A stretch of 25,124 nt of DNA from an uncultured Eubacteriales bacterium (lineage in GTDB: Bacteria > Bacillota > Clostridia > Christensenellales > Borkfalkiaceae), in the NCBI GenBank assembly GCA_900543915.1, contig UQTB01000027.1:1-25124 (forward strand), given 5' to 3'. This document shows, piece after piece, positions 15,862-22,098 of this stretch. A program made the position numbers and the translations under genes. Every line of letters begins with the position of its first letter. The stretch's first letter is position 1. The notes under the pieces are model-generated. The model ran no database searches and was not told the DNA's origin. It saw only the letters and a list, made by a program, of their open reading frames with translations.

Positions 15862-16539
15862 ATGTCGCACACGGAAGAATTTGTATTGAACGGCTATCCC
15901 GCGGTTCTCGTCATTCCCGATCGCCCGAACGGGAAGTGGATCTGGAAGACGGAATTCTTTTATGCCTTCGACGCGGCGGAACGGGCGCTTCTGGAAAAGG
16001 GATATACGCGCGTCTATTATCAGATCAGCGATCAGTACGGCAGCCCGGATGCCGTATCGCTTATGCGCGCCTTTCAGGAACATGTCGTCCGGCAGTACCG
16101 GCTCGCGGACCGGGCGATTCTGTTCGGGTTCAGCCGCGGCGGGCTTTACGCGTTCAATTATGCGCTTCGCTTTCCGGAATGCGTTGAGAAGATCTACCTG
16201 GATGCCCCTGTGCTGGATCTGCGGGACTGGCCTCCCGCGGGCAGTCCCGAGCAGGAGCAGATGTTTAAGGCGTATCGGATCAACCGGGCTTCTTTCGAGC
16301 ACTTTTCCGACAGTCCGGTTGACCGCCTCGATGCGTTTTTTCAGAATGAGATTCCGCTGCTGCTGATCGCCGGCTGCCGGGATGAGACCGTTAGTTTCTC
16401 CCGCAATGCCGGGCGGCTGCTCAGCTACTGTGAACGGCGGAACATTCTGGTTCGGTATTATCTCAAGCCGGAGGGCGGGCATCATCCGCATTCGCTCGAC
16501 GACGTGTCGCCTGTCGTGCGGTTCGTCACGGAGCCGTAA
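15862..16539 (+). CDS. Alpha/beta hydrolase, small cytoplasmic
   Basis: 225 residues from the ATG at 15862. A TTG at 15853, overlapping the mgtC-like stop as TTGA, is in frame and could be the real start by coupling. Neither has a strong ribosome site. The catalytic triad is visible: Ser91 in GFSRGG, Asp174 in AGCRDETV and one of His207/208/210 in GGHHPHS. The early block PNGKWIWKTEFFYAF is common in a group of gut and planctomycete hydrolases annotated as esterases or lipases. It has no signal peptide. It is shorter than the hydrolase at 13164 and not closely similar to it. Substrate unknown. Confidence 0.85.
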   Translation: MSHTEEFVLNGYPAVLVIPDRPNGKWIWKTEFFYAFDAAERALLEKGYTRVYYQISDQYGSPDAVSLMRAFQEHVVRQYRLADRAILFGFSRGGLYAFNYALRFPECVEKIYLDAPVLDLRDWPPAGSPEQEQMFKAYRINRASFEHFSDSPVDRLDAFFQNEIPLLLIAGCRDETVSFSRNAGRLLSYCERRNILVRYYLKPEGGHHPHSLDDVSPVVRFVTEP

Positions 16540-16573
16540 AAAGCCCGAATTCTGTATTTCTTTGCGGACAGGG

Positions 16574-16602
16574 TTGACAAACCGCACGAAACGGTGTATG
16601 AT
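16574..16602 (+). promoter_or_regulatory. Consensus sigma-A promoter overlapping the start region of the first TP0381-family gene
   Basis: TTGACA (16574-16579), a 17-base spacer and TATGAT (16597-16602) make a near-ideal promoter. Transcription should begin about 7 bases after the -10, at 16609, which is itself the G of an in-frame GTG. The message would then have no 5' leader. Confidence 0.75.
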
Positions 16603-16608
16603 GGAATC

Positions 16609-17349
16609 GTGTTTTACGATCATTTTACGCAAGATCAGATATGCGGCGTCTTTACGCCGACGCATTTTATCATTTTATTCGTCTACTTCGCGGCGCTTGC
16701 CGTCGCGCTGTTTTTTTCGCGGAAGATAAAAAATGCCGAACGCATCGTTCTGATCATCGCCGTTGCGGTCACCTGCATGGAAGTCGTTAAAATTGCCCTG
16801 CGCCTGTATAAGGGGGAGAGCGGGGACGCCTGGATTCCGCTTTATTTTTCCAGTTTGTTTCTCTATGCGATCTGGCTGTCTCTCGCGCGCAGTTCCGCGC
16901 TGCGCACGGCGGGGCTGTGTTTTCTCGCTTTCGGCGGAACCGTCGCCGGTACGTTTTTTATCTTTTATCCTTCTACGTCGCTGGCGAGCCTTCCCTGGTG
17001 GCATCCGGGCGCGCTGCACAGCGTCGTGTACCATTGGCTGATGCTGTACGTGGGCATCGTTACGCTGAAATTCCGCTATCGTCCGGAATCCTCTCATTTT
17101 TTTCATTATTTCATCTTTGTGACCGTCTTTTCCGCCGCGGCGTTCGTCTGCAACGAATGCTTGGGGACAAACCTCATGTTCCTCGGCAATCCGTTCGGGC
17201 TGGAATTTTTAAGGCGGATCTATGAATATTCGCGCTGTTTATATGCGTTGACGGCATACTGTGCGCAGGCGGTTCTGTTGTTTTGGGTTTGTTACGGCCT
17301 TTCCCGCGCGGTCGCGGTAATTCGGAAAAGGAGAGAAGTATATGGCTGA
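16609..17349 (+). CDS. TP0381/YwaF-family (TIGR02206) integral membrane protein, copy 1
   Basis: 246 residues if translation begins at GTG 16609. A longer form from GTG 16594 (251 residues) is possible, but that codon precedes the predicted transcription start. No ribosome site is present for either. Seven or so hydrophobic helices span the protein. Family features include VFTPTHFIILFVYF at the N-terminus, an IPLYFSSLFLYAIW block, and a central YPSTSLASLPWWHPGALHSVVYHWLML with conserved His and Tyr. The family is widespread in Firmicutes and spirochaetes and relates to eukaryotic TMEM164; bacterial function is unknown. It overlaps a second copy by 8 bases. Confidence 0.82.
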   Translation: MFYDHFTQDQICGVFTPTHFIILFVYFAALAVALFFSRKIKNAERIVLIIAVAVTCMEVVKIALRLYKGESGDAWIPLYFSSLFLYAIWLSLARSSALRTAGLCFLAFGGTVAGTFFIFYPSTSLASLPWWHPGALHSVVYHWLMLYVGIVTLKFRYRPESSHFFHYFIFVTVFSAAAFVCNECLGTNLMFLGNPFGLEFLRRIYEYSRCLYALTAYCAQAVLLFWVCYGLSRAVAVIRKRREVYG

Positions 17350-18130
17350 ATTATGGAAAAACTTTTTTACAAACAAGGCGTATTTGCCGGCTGATCTGCT
17401 GGGAAAACTGTTTTCGCCCCTGCACATCGTCGTCATGGTGATTTTGATCATCGCCGTGCCGCTTGCCGCTTTTCTGCTTCGCAAGACAGAAGAAAAAAAG
17501 CTGAAGATCCTCTTTATCGTGCTGTGGGCGGTGCTTTCCGCGTTTGAAATCGTCAAGATCGTCTGGGAGAGCGTAACCAATCCGAACGGATTTGAGGTGA
17601 CGGGGATTCTGCCGCTGTACCTGTGCAGTATCTTTATGTATGTCATGCCCTTTGCCATATGGCAAAGCAGAGCGTCCTGGTTAAGGCGCTCTGCCTGCGG
17701 CTTTCTGTGTACGCTCAACCTGATCGGCGGCCTGGTGAATTTTATCTATCCGGTCAATGTGCTTTCCAATTACTCCGTAATTTCGTTTGCGGGGCTTCAC
17801 ACGCTCATTTACCACGCGGTAATGGTGTTTGTCGCGCTTCTGATGCTCTTTTCGGGGTACTACCGTTTCCGCCTGCGGGACTGCGCGCTGGCGTTCCTTC
17901 CCGTTTTGGTCGTCTCCATCCCGGCGAACCTCGTGAATCTCGTCTATCACTGCGACTATATGTTTTTCGGCGGCGGCTTCTTCCCGTTTTCGCTGATTGC
18001 CGATCATCTGCCGGACTGGCTGTGGGTGATCGTCCTTTACGCCGGCTATTTCGCGGTTCCCTTGCTGTTCTTCTACCTCCCGGCGCATCTGATCGGAAAG
18101 AGAAAAGAGCGCAGGGAGCAGGCTGCCTGA
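17342..18130 (+). CDS. TP0381/YwaF-family integral membrane protein, copy 2
   Basis: 262 residues with about seven membrane helices. AAGGAG lies shortly before the ATG at 17342, and the gene overlaps copy 1 by 8 bases. It shares the family layout with its neighbour: FSPLHIVVMVIL, EIVKIVWESVTNPNG, LPLYLCSIFMYV, a central FAGLHTLIYHAVMVFVALLM with the His/Tyr pair, and a late NLVYHCDYMFFGG. The two proteins are clearly paralogous but diverged, so the duplication is old; they may form a heteromeric complex (inference). The C-terminus is basic (GKRKERREQ), placing it inside the cell. Function is unknown. Confidence 0.88.
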   Translation: MAELWKNFFTNKAYLPADLLGKLFSPLHIVVMVILIIAVPLAAFLLRKTEEKKLKILFIVLWAVLSAFEIVKIVWESVTNPNGFEVTGILPLYLCSIFMYVMPFAIWQSRASWLRRSACGFLCTLNLIGGLVNFIYPVNVLSNYSVISFAGLHTLIYHAVMVFVALLMLFSGYYRFRLRDCALAFLPVLVVSIPANLVNLVYHCDYMFFGGGFFPFSLIADHLPDWLWVIVLYAGYFAVPLLFFYLPAHLIGKRKERREQAA

Positions 18131-18190
18131 AGGCAAGAGCGTTCGGCATCGTTTTTTTGCGGAAAGGTACCGAAAAGTTCCCGAAAGAGA

Positions 18191-18219
18191 TTGACGGAAC
18201 GTTCGTTTCATGTTACAAT
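18191..18219 (+). promoter_or_regulatory. Promoter of the serine dehydratase gene
   Basis: TTGACG (18191-18196) and TACAAT (18214-18219) are 17 bases apart. Transcription would start near 18226, leaving about 52 bases of leader before the ATG at 18278. Confidence 0.75.
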
Positions 18220-18224
18220 AAAAT

Positions 18225-18267
18225 CGGCACACGGGGCGGGTTCGATCGGGAATGCCGCCTTTTTTTT
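18225..18267 (+). promoter_or_regulatory. Attenuator-like leader with terminator hairpin
   Basis: Downstream of the promoter, GGCGG (18235-18239) can pair with CCGCC (18255-18259), followed at once by eight T (18260-18267). An alternative stem, CGGCA (18225-18229) with TGCCG (18253-18257), shares the 3' arm and is mutually exclusive. The ribosome site GGAG (18268-18271) follows. The layout suggests transcription attenuation, but the stem is only 5 bp with a 15-base loop and no known riboswitch class is recognised. Confidence 0.4.
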
Positions 18268-18277
18268 GGAGTGATCA

Positions 18278-19471
18278 ATGAAATCGTTGCGGGAATTGTA
18301 TCAGATCGGAAGAGGCCCTTCCAGCTCTCACGCCATCGGCCCCGAGAAGGCGGCGAAAGCGCTCAGAGAACTGTACCCGGAGGCGCGCTTTCGGATCTGT
18401 CTGTACGGATCGCTGGCGCTTACCGGGAAAGGACACGGAACGGACCGCGTCTTAAAGAGCGTATTGGGCGATCGGGCGGAGATCGTCTTCGACGAAACGC
18501 CGCGTTCGCTGCCGCATCCGAACACGATGGAGGCAATCGTCCTGTCGGACGGAAAAGAGATCGCCCGCCACATAATATGTTCGGTCGGCGGGGGCAGTGT
18601 GGTGTTCGAGGGGGAGACCGTTTTGGATACGCCAGAGGTCTATTCGCTGGATACGTTTGAAAAAATAAAAGCGCATCTGAACGAAAACGACCTGAGAATT
18701 CCCGATTACGTCTTTTCGGCGGAGCCGGATATCGAAGAATATCTCTTCCGCATCTGGGAACAGATGAAGGAGACCGTCAAAGCGGGGCTCAGGGCGGACG
18801 GAGAACTGCCGGGCGGGCTGCACGTGATGCGGAAGGCGAAATATCTGCTGCAGAGCAAACACATCGGGGAGACGGCTGAAATTGCCGAAAACCGCATGAT
18901 CTGCGCGTATGCGTTTGCGGTCGCCGAGGAGAACGCCGCAGGCGGCGTCGTCGTCACGGCGCCGACGTGCGGCGCGGCAGGCGTGATTCCCGCCGTCATG
19001 TACTACATGCAGAGGAGCAGAAAGTTCAGCGACGCCGCCGTTGTGCGCGCGCTTGCGACTGCCGGGCTGATCGGGAATCTGATCAAGACGAACGCCTCGA
19101 TCAGCGGCGCCGAATGCGGCTGTCAGGCGGAAATCGGGAGCGCCTGTTCGATGGCTGCCGCAGGGCTTGCGGAGCTCTTCGGCATGGAGCTCGAACAGAT
19201 CGAGTATGCGGCGGAAGTAGCGATGGAGCATCATCTCGGCCTGACCTGCGATCCCGTTCGCGGCTTGGTGCAGATCCCCTGTATCGAGCGGAACGCGGTG
19301 GCGGCGATGCGCGCGGTCAACGCGCTCAGCATCGCGAATTTTCTGACCTATACGCGCAAAGTTTCCCTGGATACCATCATCGAGACGATGTATGAAACGG
19401 GGCGCGACCTCTCCGGGCGTTACCGCGAAACGTCCGAGGGGGGATTGGCGAAGCTGTACCGCGGGGAGTGA
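18278..19471 (+). CDS. sdaA: L-serine dehydratase (ammonia-lyase), iron-sulfur type, single chain
   Basis: 397 residues. Converts L-serine to pyruvate and ammonia with an oxygen-labile [4Fe-4S] cluster. The N-terminal beta-type domain begins RELYQIGRGPSSSHAIGP and contains GKGHGTD. The alpha-type domain carries TAPTCGAAGVIPA, NASISGAECGCQAEIGSACSM and LTCDPVRGLVQIPCIERN. Cys282, Cys324 and Cys335 have the 42- and 11-residue spacing that I recall for the three cluster ligands of the Legionella enzyme. It lacks an ACT domain, is shorter than E. coli SdaA (about 454) and its C-terminus (KLYRGE) lacks the terminal Cys that serves as a tail-in-mouth ligand in that enzyme. A DUF1294 gene follows after 6 bases. 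Confidence 0.93.
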   Translation: MKSLRELYQIGRGPSSSHAIGPEKAAKALRELYPEARFRICLYGSLALTGKGHGTDRVLKSVLGDRAEIVFDETPRSLPHPNTMEAIVLSDGKEIARHIICSVGGGSVVFEGETVLDTPEVYSLDTFEKIKAHLNENDLRIPDYVFSAEPDIEEYLFRIWEQMKETVKAGLRADGELPGGLHVMRKAKYLLQSKHIGETAEIAENRMICAYAFAVAEENAAGGVVVTAPTCGAAGVIPAVMYYMQRSRKFSDAAVVRALATAGLIGNLIKTNASISGAECGCQAEIGSACSMAAAGLAELFGMELEQIEYAAEVAMEHHLGLTCDPVRGLVQIPCIERNAVAAMRAVNALSIANFLTYTRKVSLDTIIETMYETGRDLSGRYRETSEGGLAKLYRGE

Positions 19472-19477
19472 TGCGCC

Positions 19478-19753
19478 ATGAAATTATATCAGATTCTGCT
19501 GATCGTTCTTGCGGCGATGAGCGCCCTGTCCTTCTGTGTATACGGGATGGATAAGCGGCGGGCGGCGCGCGGGCAATGGCGGATCTCCGAAAAGGCTTTG
19601 CTGCTGCTCTCTTTTTTCTTCGGCGCGCCGGGCGGATATCTTGCGATGTTTGTCTTTCGGCATAAGACGAGAAAATGGTATTTTCACCTGGTGAACTGGA
19701 TATCCTTGGCGATGCAGGCGGCATTGCTGGCGGCGGCAGCGCTTTTTTGGTGA
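19478..19753 (+). CDS. DUF1294 small membrane protein
   Basis: 91 residues; GGGGAG just before the serine dehydratase stop serves as ribosome site, so the two genes are co-transcribed. An N-terminal helix (about 4-22) is followed by YGMDKRRAARGQWRISEKALLL, the family signature, then GAPGGYLAMFVFRHKTRKWYF and a last helix. Length matches the family. DUF1294 proteins are common across bacteria and have no established function; the domain is sometimes fused to cold-shock domains, which is not the case here. Confidence 0.9.
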   Translation: MKLYQILLIVLAAMSALSFCVYGMDKRRAARGQWRISEKALLLLSFFFGAPGGYLAMFVFRHKTRKWYFHLVNWISLAMQAALLAAAALFW

Positions 19754-19780
19754 CGACAAATTGAGACAAACTGTCGTTTT
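19753..19780 (+). terminator. Weak candidate terminator after the DUF1294 gene
   Basis: ACGACA (19753-19758) pairs with TGTCGT (19772-19777) around a 13-base loop, followed by TTT. Stem and T run are both short, so termination would be partial. Confidence 0.3.
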
Positions 19781-19787
19781 CGATCGG

Positions 19788-19817
19788 TTGACTCTCCCGT
19801 TTTCCTTTTGCTATAAT
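19788..19817 (+). promoter_or_regulatory. Promoter of the small lipoprotein gene
   Basis: TTGACT (19788-19793) and a perfect TATAAT (19812-19817) are 18 bases apart. Transcription would start near 19824, just before the AAGGAG ribosome site. Confidence 0.82.
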
Positions 19818-19839
19818 AAGAGAAAAAAGGAGAAATAAG

Positions 19840-20247
19840 ATGAAAAAGAGAGTATGGATCCCGCTGGTCGCCCTGCTGTTGGGTACAGCCATGCTGTTTG
19901 CCGCGTGCAGCGCTTACGGCAAGATCGAAAAGGCGTTTACGGACGCCGGGTATGAGAAATCCGAAACGCTGGAAAGCGTGACGAAATCCATTCAGGAAGA
20001 GCTGGAAGCAGAAGAACTGGCCGTTACCTTTCACGCTTTCACCAAGGGATTGAACGTCGCGTTGGTCATCGAGTTCAAGTCCACCGAAGATATGGATCAG
20101 GCGGTGGAAAATTCCGCCGCGCTCAAGGGTGCGGTGCAGGATCTCTACAAGGCGGGCGAAGACTGCGATATCGTCAATGAGAACTGCCTGCTGGTGCCGA
20201 TCGGCGTCAACGCAAAGGATATGATCGAGATTTTCAAAAACGCATAG
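19840..20247 (+). CDS. Small lipoprotein of unknown function
   Basis: 135 residues. A strong AAGGAG precedes the ATG. The signal peptide ends in a classical lipobox, FAAC, with Cys23 lipidated. The mature part is small, acidic and predicted alpha/beta (KIEKAFTDAGYEKSE, then ELAVTFHAF, VALVIEFKSTEDMDQAV, ENCLLVPIG). The helix-strand alternation resembles small periplasmic alpha/beta domains, but no family is recognised. It stands alone between its own promoter and a strong terminator, so it is a monocistronic unit. Confidence 0.85.
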   Translation: MKKRVWIPLVALLLGTAMLFAACSAYGKIEKAFTDAGYEKSETLESVTKSIQEELEAEELAVTFHAFTKGLNVALVIEFKSTEDMDQAVENSAALKGAVQDLYKAGEDCDIVNENCLLVPIGVNAKDMIEIFKNA

Positions 20248-20261
20248 CGGTTTGAAAACGG

Positions 20262-20289
20262 AAAAAAGGCGGAGCGATCCGCCTTTTTT
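20262..20289 (+). terminator. Rho-independent terminator of the small lipoprotein gene
   Basis: GGCGGA (20268-20273) and TCCGCC (20278-20283) form a perfect 6-bp stem with a GCGA tetraloop, followed by six T and preceded by an A run. Flanking A/T tracts also make it plausible on the other strand. Confidence 0.9.
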
Positions 20290-20317
20290 GCATAAAAAGC
20301 GAATTTTCACAGATACT
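20288..20317 (+). promoter_or_regulatory. Weak candidate promoter of the Ig-like lipoprotein gene
   Basis: TTGCAT (20288-20293) and GATACT (20312-20317) are 18 bases apart, each 4-5 of 6 to consensus. It is proposed mainly because a strong terminator lies immediately upstream of the gene. Confidence 0.35.
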
Positions 20318-20350
20318 GATACCGAAACGGAAAAAGGAAGGTATCATTTT

Positions 20351-21238
20351 ATGAAAATTTTGAAAAAGATTCTGCCGCTTTTCCTGGCATTTATCACGGT
20401 ATTTTCGCTGTTTGCCTGCCAGGAAAAGCCTGAAACGGTCTCATTAAAGAGTATATCCTTGAAAAGCGCGCCGACAAAAACGGTTTATTACGTCAACGAG
20501 GATATCGACGTGGCGGGCGCGAAGCTGACGCTCATTTATACGGACGGCTCCGAAAAAGAACTCACCGTCACGCCGGAAATGATTGCGCCCAAAGTCGCGG
20601 CGAAAGGCGAACAGGACGTAACAATCACTTATAAAGAGGGCGACGTCTCCAAGACGGCCAAATTCACCGTAAACGGAGTGGAGCTCGCCGCGACCGATCT
20701 GACCGTCCGCGTGGAAGGCGGCGTCATGGTATACGCGGATTTCAAGCTCGCGGAGGGAATGAAATTCGATGATACGGAATTCACCACTTCGGAAGAGTAT
20801 GCCGAAATCTACGCCGACGTGATCTCCACGGACGACGCAAAGGTTCAGTCGGCTGCGGAGAAAATCAAGACGGACGTCATCACCGTGTTCTATTATATGG
20901 ACGGCGCGGACCGCGTGCTGCTCGTCAAGGGGACTTCCAAACAGGCGAAGAACAAATACTGGGGCGGCTATCTGTTCCGCATCGACGACGCGACGGGCGA
21001 GGGCACGCGCATCGAGGGAGAACAGGAAAACGACACTTATATCGGGATTGAACTGCCCAAGCTGGATGAAAACGAGCACCTTCAGACCTCCGTCTACGAC
21101 CCCGAAACGGGCATCTTTACGGAAGCGCTCGAAAAGGGGATCAATCAGGTGTTTGTGGATGTGATCGTCGTATATCACGGACATGCCGCCAAAACGACGG
21201 CGCATGCCGAGATCAAGCCGACGACGAACGAAGGTTAA
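20351..21238 (+). CDS. Lipoprotein with bacterial Ig-like domain
   Basis: 295 residues from the ATG at 20351, chosen because AAGGAAGG lies just upstream and the signal peptide starts there (MKILKK); an in-frame ATG at 20252 would add 33 charged residues and overlaps the terminator. The signal ends in FAC with Cys23 lipidated. Residues about 40-115 match a group 3 Ig-like (Big_3) domain: KTVYYVNEDIDVAGAKLTL, IYTDGSEKELTV and GEQDVTITYKEG. The remaining 180 residues are beta-rich and acidic, unrecognised. Probably a surface protein; ligand unknown. A strong terminator follows. Confidence 0.85.
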   Translation: MKILKKILPLFLAFITVFSLFACQEKPETVSLKSISLKSAPTKTVYYVNEDIDVAGAKLTLIYTDGSEKELTVTPEMIAPKVAAKGEQDVTITYKEGDVSKTAKFTVNGVELAATDLTVRVEGGVMVYADFKLAEGMKFDDTEFTTSEEYAEIYADVISTDDAKVQSAAEKIKTDVITVFYYMDGADRVLLVKGTSKQAKNKYWGGYLFRIDDATGEGTRIEGEQENDTYIGIELPKLDENEHLQTSVYDPETGIFTEALEKGINQVFVDVIVVYHGHAAKTTAHAEIKPTTNEG

Positions 21239-21280
21239 ACGAATCAGAGCGGAAGGCGCGTGCGCGGCTTCCGTAAGAGC

Positions 21281-21306
21281 GGGCGGAACGGCTGTTCCGC
21301 CCTTTT
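21281..21306 (+). terminator. Rho-independent terminator after the Ig-like lipoprotein gene
   Basis: GGGCGGAAC (21281-21289) and GTTCCGCCC (21294-21302) form a perfect 9-bp stem with a GGCT loop and four T. A second hairpin with GGAAG/CTTCC ends lies just before it (about 21251-21272). Confidence 0.88.
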
Positions 21307-21334
21307 GCATGCCGAAAAAAGGCGTATCCAACGA

Positions 21335-21363
21335 TTGCAAACGGAGAGAAAGTGTGGTATAAT
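21335..21363 (+). promoter_or_regulatory. Promoter of the histidine phosphatase gene
   Basis: TTGCAA (21335-21340), 17-base spacer, and TATAAT (21358-21363) preceded by TGG, an extended -10. Transcription start is expected near 21370, 20 bases before the ATG. Confidence 0.82.
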
Positions 21364-21389
21364 CGTCTCATCACGCAAGAGGAAACGCC

Positions 21390-21968
21390 ATGATACTTTA
21401 TTTTGTACGGCACGGGGAATCGGAAGGGAACCGCCTGCGCATCGCGACGGGCTGGACGGACGTGCCCCTTTCCGCGCGCGGGGAAGAGCAGGCGCGCGCC
21501 GCGGCGGAAAAGCTGAAAGAAATCTCTTTTTCCGCCTGTTACACTTCCGAACTGAAGCGCGCGTATACGACCGCGGAAATCTGCGCCGCGGGACGGGGAA
21601 TCCCCATCGTCAGGGATATCCGCCTGAACGAACAGTTTCTCGGGGCGTTTGAAAATCGCAGCATGGACGAAATGATCGAGAACGACCCCGCATTCCGTCT
21701 TTTCCTGGACGACTGGTCGCTGAATCCGCCGCCGGGGGGAGAGCGCTTCGACGCGCTCTGTTCGCGCGTCCGGGCGGCGCTGGATGAGATTATCGCGAAG
21801 GGAGAAGACGCCCTGATCGCCGCTCATTACAACGTCATTGCGACCGCGCTGGTCTGCCTCCTGAACCTGCCGCCCGCATTCTGCAATTCCTTTTCCGTGG
21901 GGCAGGGTACTTATTCGGCGGTGAGCATCCGCGCGCGCCGAAACAAACTGATGATATTCAATCGCTGA
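21390..21968 (+). CDS. Histidine phosphatase family protein (phosphoglycerate-mutase-like)
   Basis: 192 residues, cytoplasmic. The catalytic motif RHGE is at residues 7-10 with His8 as the phosphorylated histidine, followed by SEGNRLRIATGWTDVPLSARGEEQA and YTSELKRAYTTAEI. The second catalytic histidine is His146, in AAHYNVI where many relatives have a His-Gly pair. Members are broad phosphatases acting on phosphosugars, alpha-ribazole phosphate or phosphoglycerate; substrate here is not determinable. It has its own promoter and terminator, so it is independent of the phosphatases in the first operon. Confidence 0.92.
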   Translation: MILYFVRHGESEGNRLRIATGWTDVPLSARGEEQARAAAEKLKEISFSACYTSELKRAYTTAEICAAGRGIPIVRDIRLNEQFLGAFENRSMDEMIENDPAFRLFLDDWSLNPPPGGERFDALCSRVRAALDEIIAKGEDALIAAHYNVIATALVCLLNLPPAFCNSFSVGQGTYSAVSIRARRNKLMIFNR

Positions 21969-21988
21969 ATCTTCGGCGATTTTTTTTA
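21961..21988 (+). terminator. Rho-independent terminator of the histidine phosphatase gene
   Basis: ATCGCTGAA (21961-21969) pairs with TTCGGCGAT (21972-21980), one G-U pair included, followed by eight T. The gene's stop codon lies within the left arm. Confidence 0.75.
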
Positions 21989-22007
21989 TTTTTTGGGGCG
22001 CAATCCC

Positions 22008-22036
22008 TTGACAAAAAATTCCGATCGCGTTAAAAT
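22008..22036 (+). promoter_or_regulatory. Promoter of htpG
   Basis: TTGACA (22008-22013) and TAAAAT (22031-22036) are 17 bases apart. Transcription would start near 22043, inside the CIRCE element. It is a housekeeping-type promoter rather than a heat-shock sigma factor type. Confidence 0.85.
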
Positions 22037-22037
22037 A

Positions 22038-22064
22038 TTAGCAATCAAATAAAAAGAGTGCTAA
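22038..22064. promoter_or_regulatory. CIRCE operator (HrcA-binding site)
   Basis: TTAGCAATC (22038-22046), nine spacer bases and GAGTGCTAA (22056-22064) match the CIRCE consensus TTAGCACTC-N9-GAGTGCTAA at 17 of 18 arm positions. It covers the predicted transcription start directly after the -10 box, the standard repressor position. Confidence 0.93.
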
Positions 22065-22098
22065 CACTTATGAAAATTAAGTGCCAAAAGGAGTGTCT

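Noticed and set aside
17623..18660. Plus-strand frame of 345 codons spanning the end of the second TP0381-family gene and the start of serine dehydratase
   Set aside because: Its product is Arg-rich and featureless, it crosses a promoter and a terminator-like hairpin, and both overlapped genes are well supported in other frames.
20252..20350. Longer N-terminus for the Ig-like lipoprotein from ATG 20252
   Set aside because: It would run through the terminator hairpin and add a charged segment before a complete lipoprotein signal peptide.
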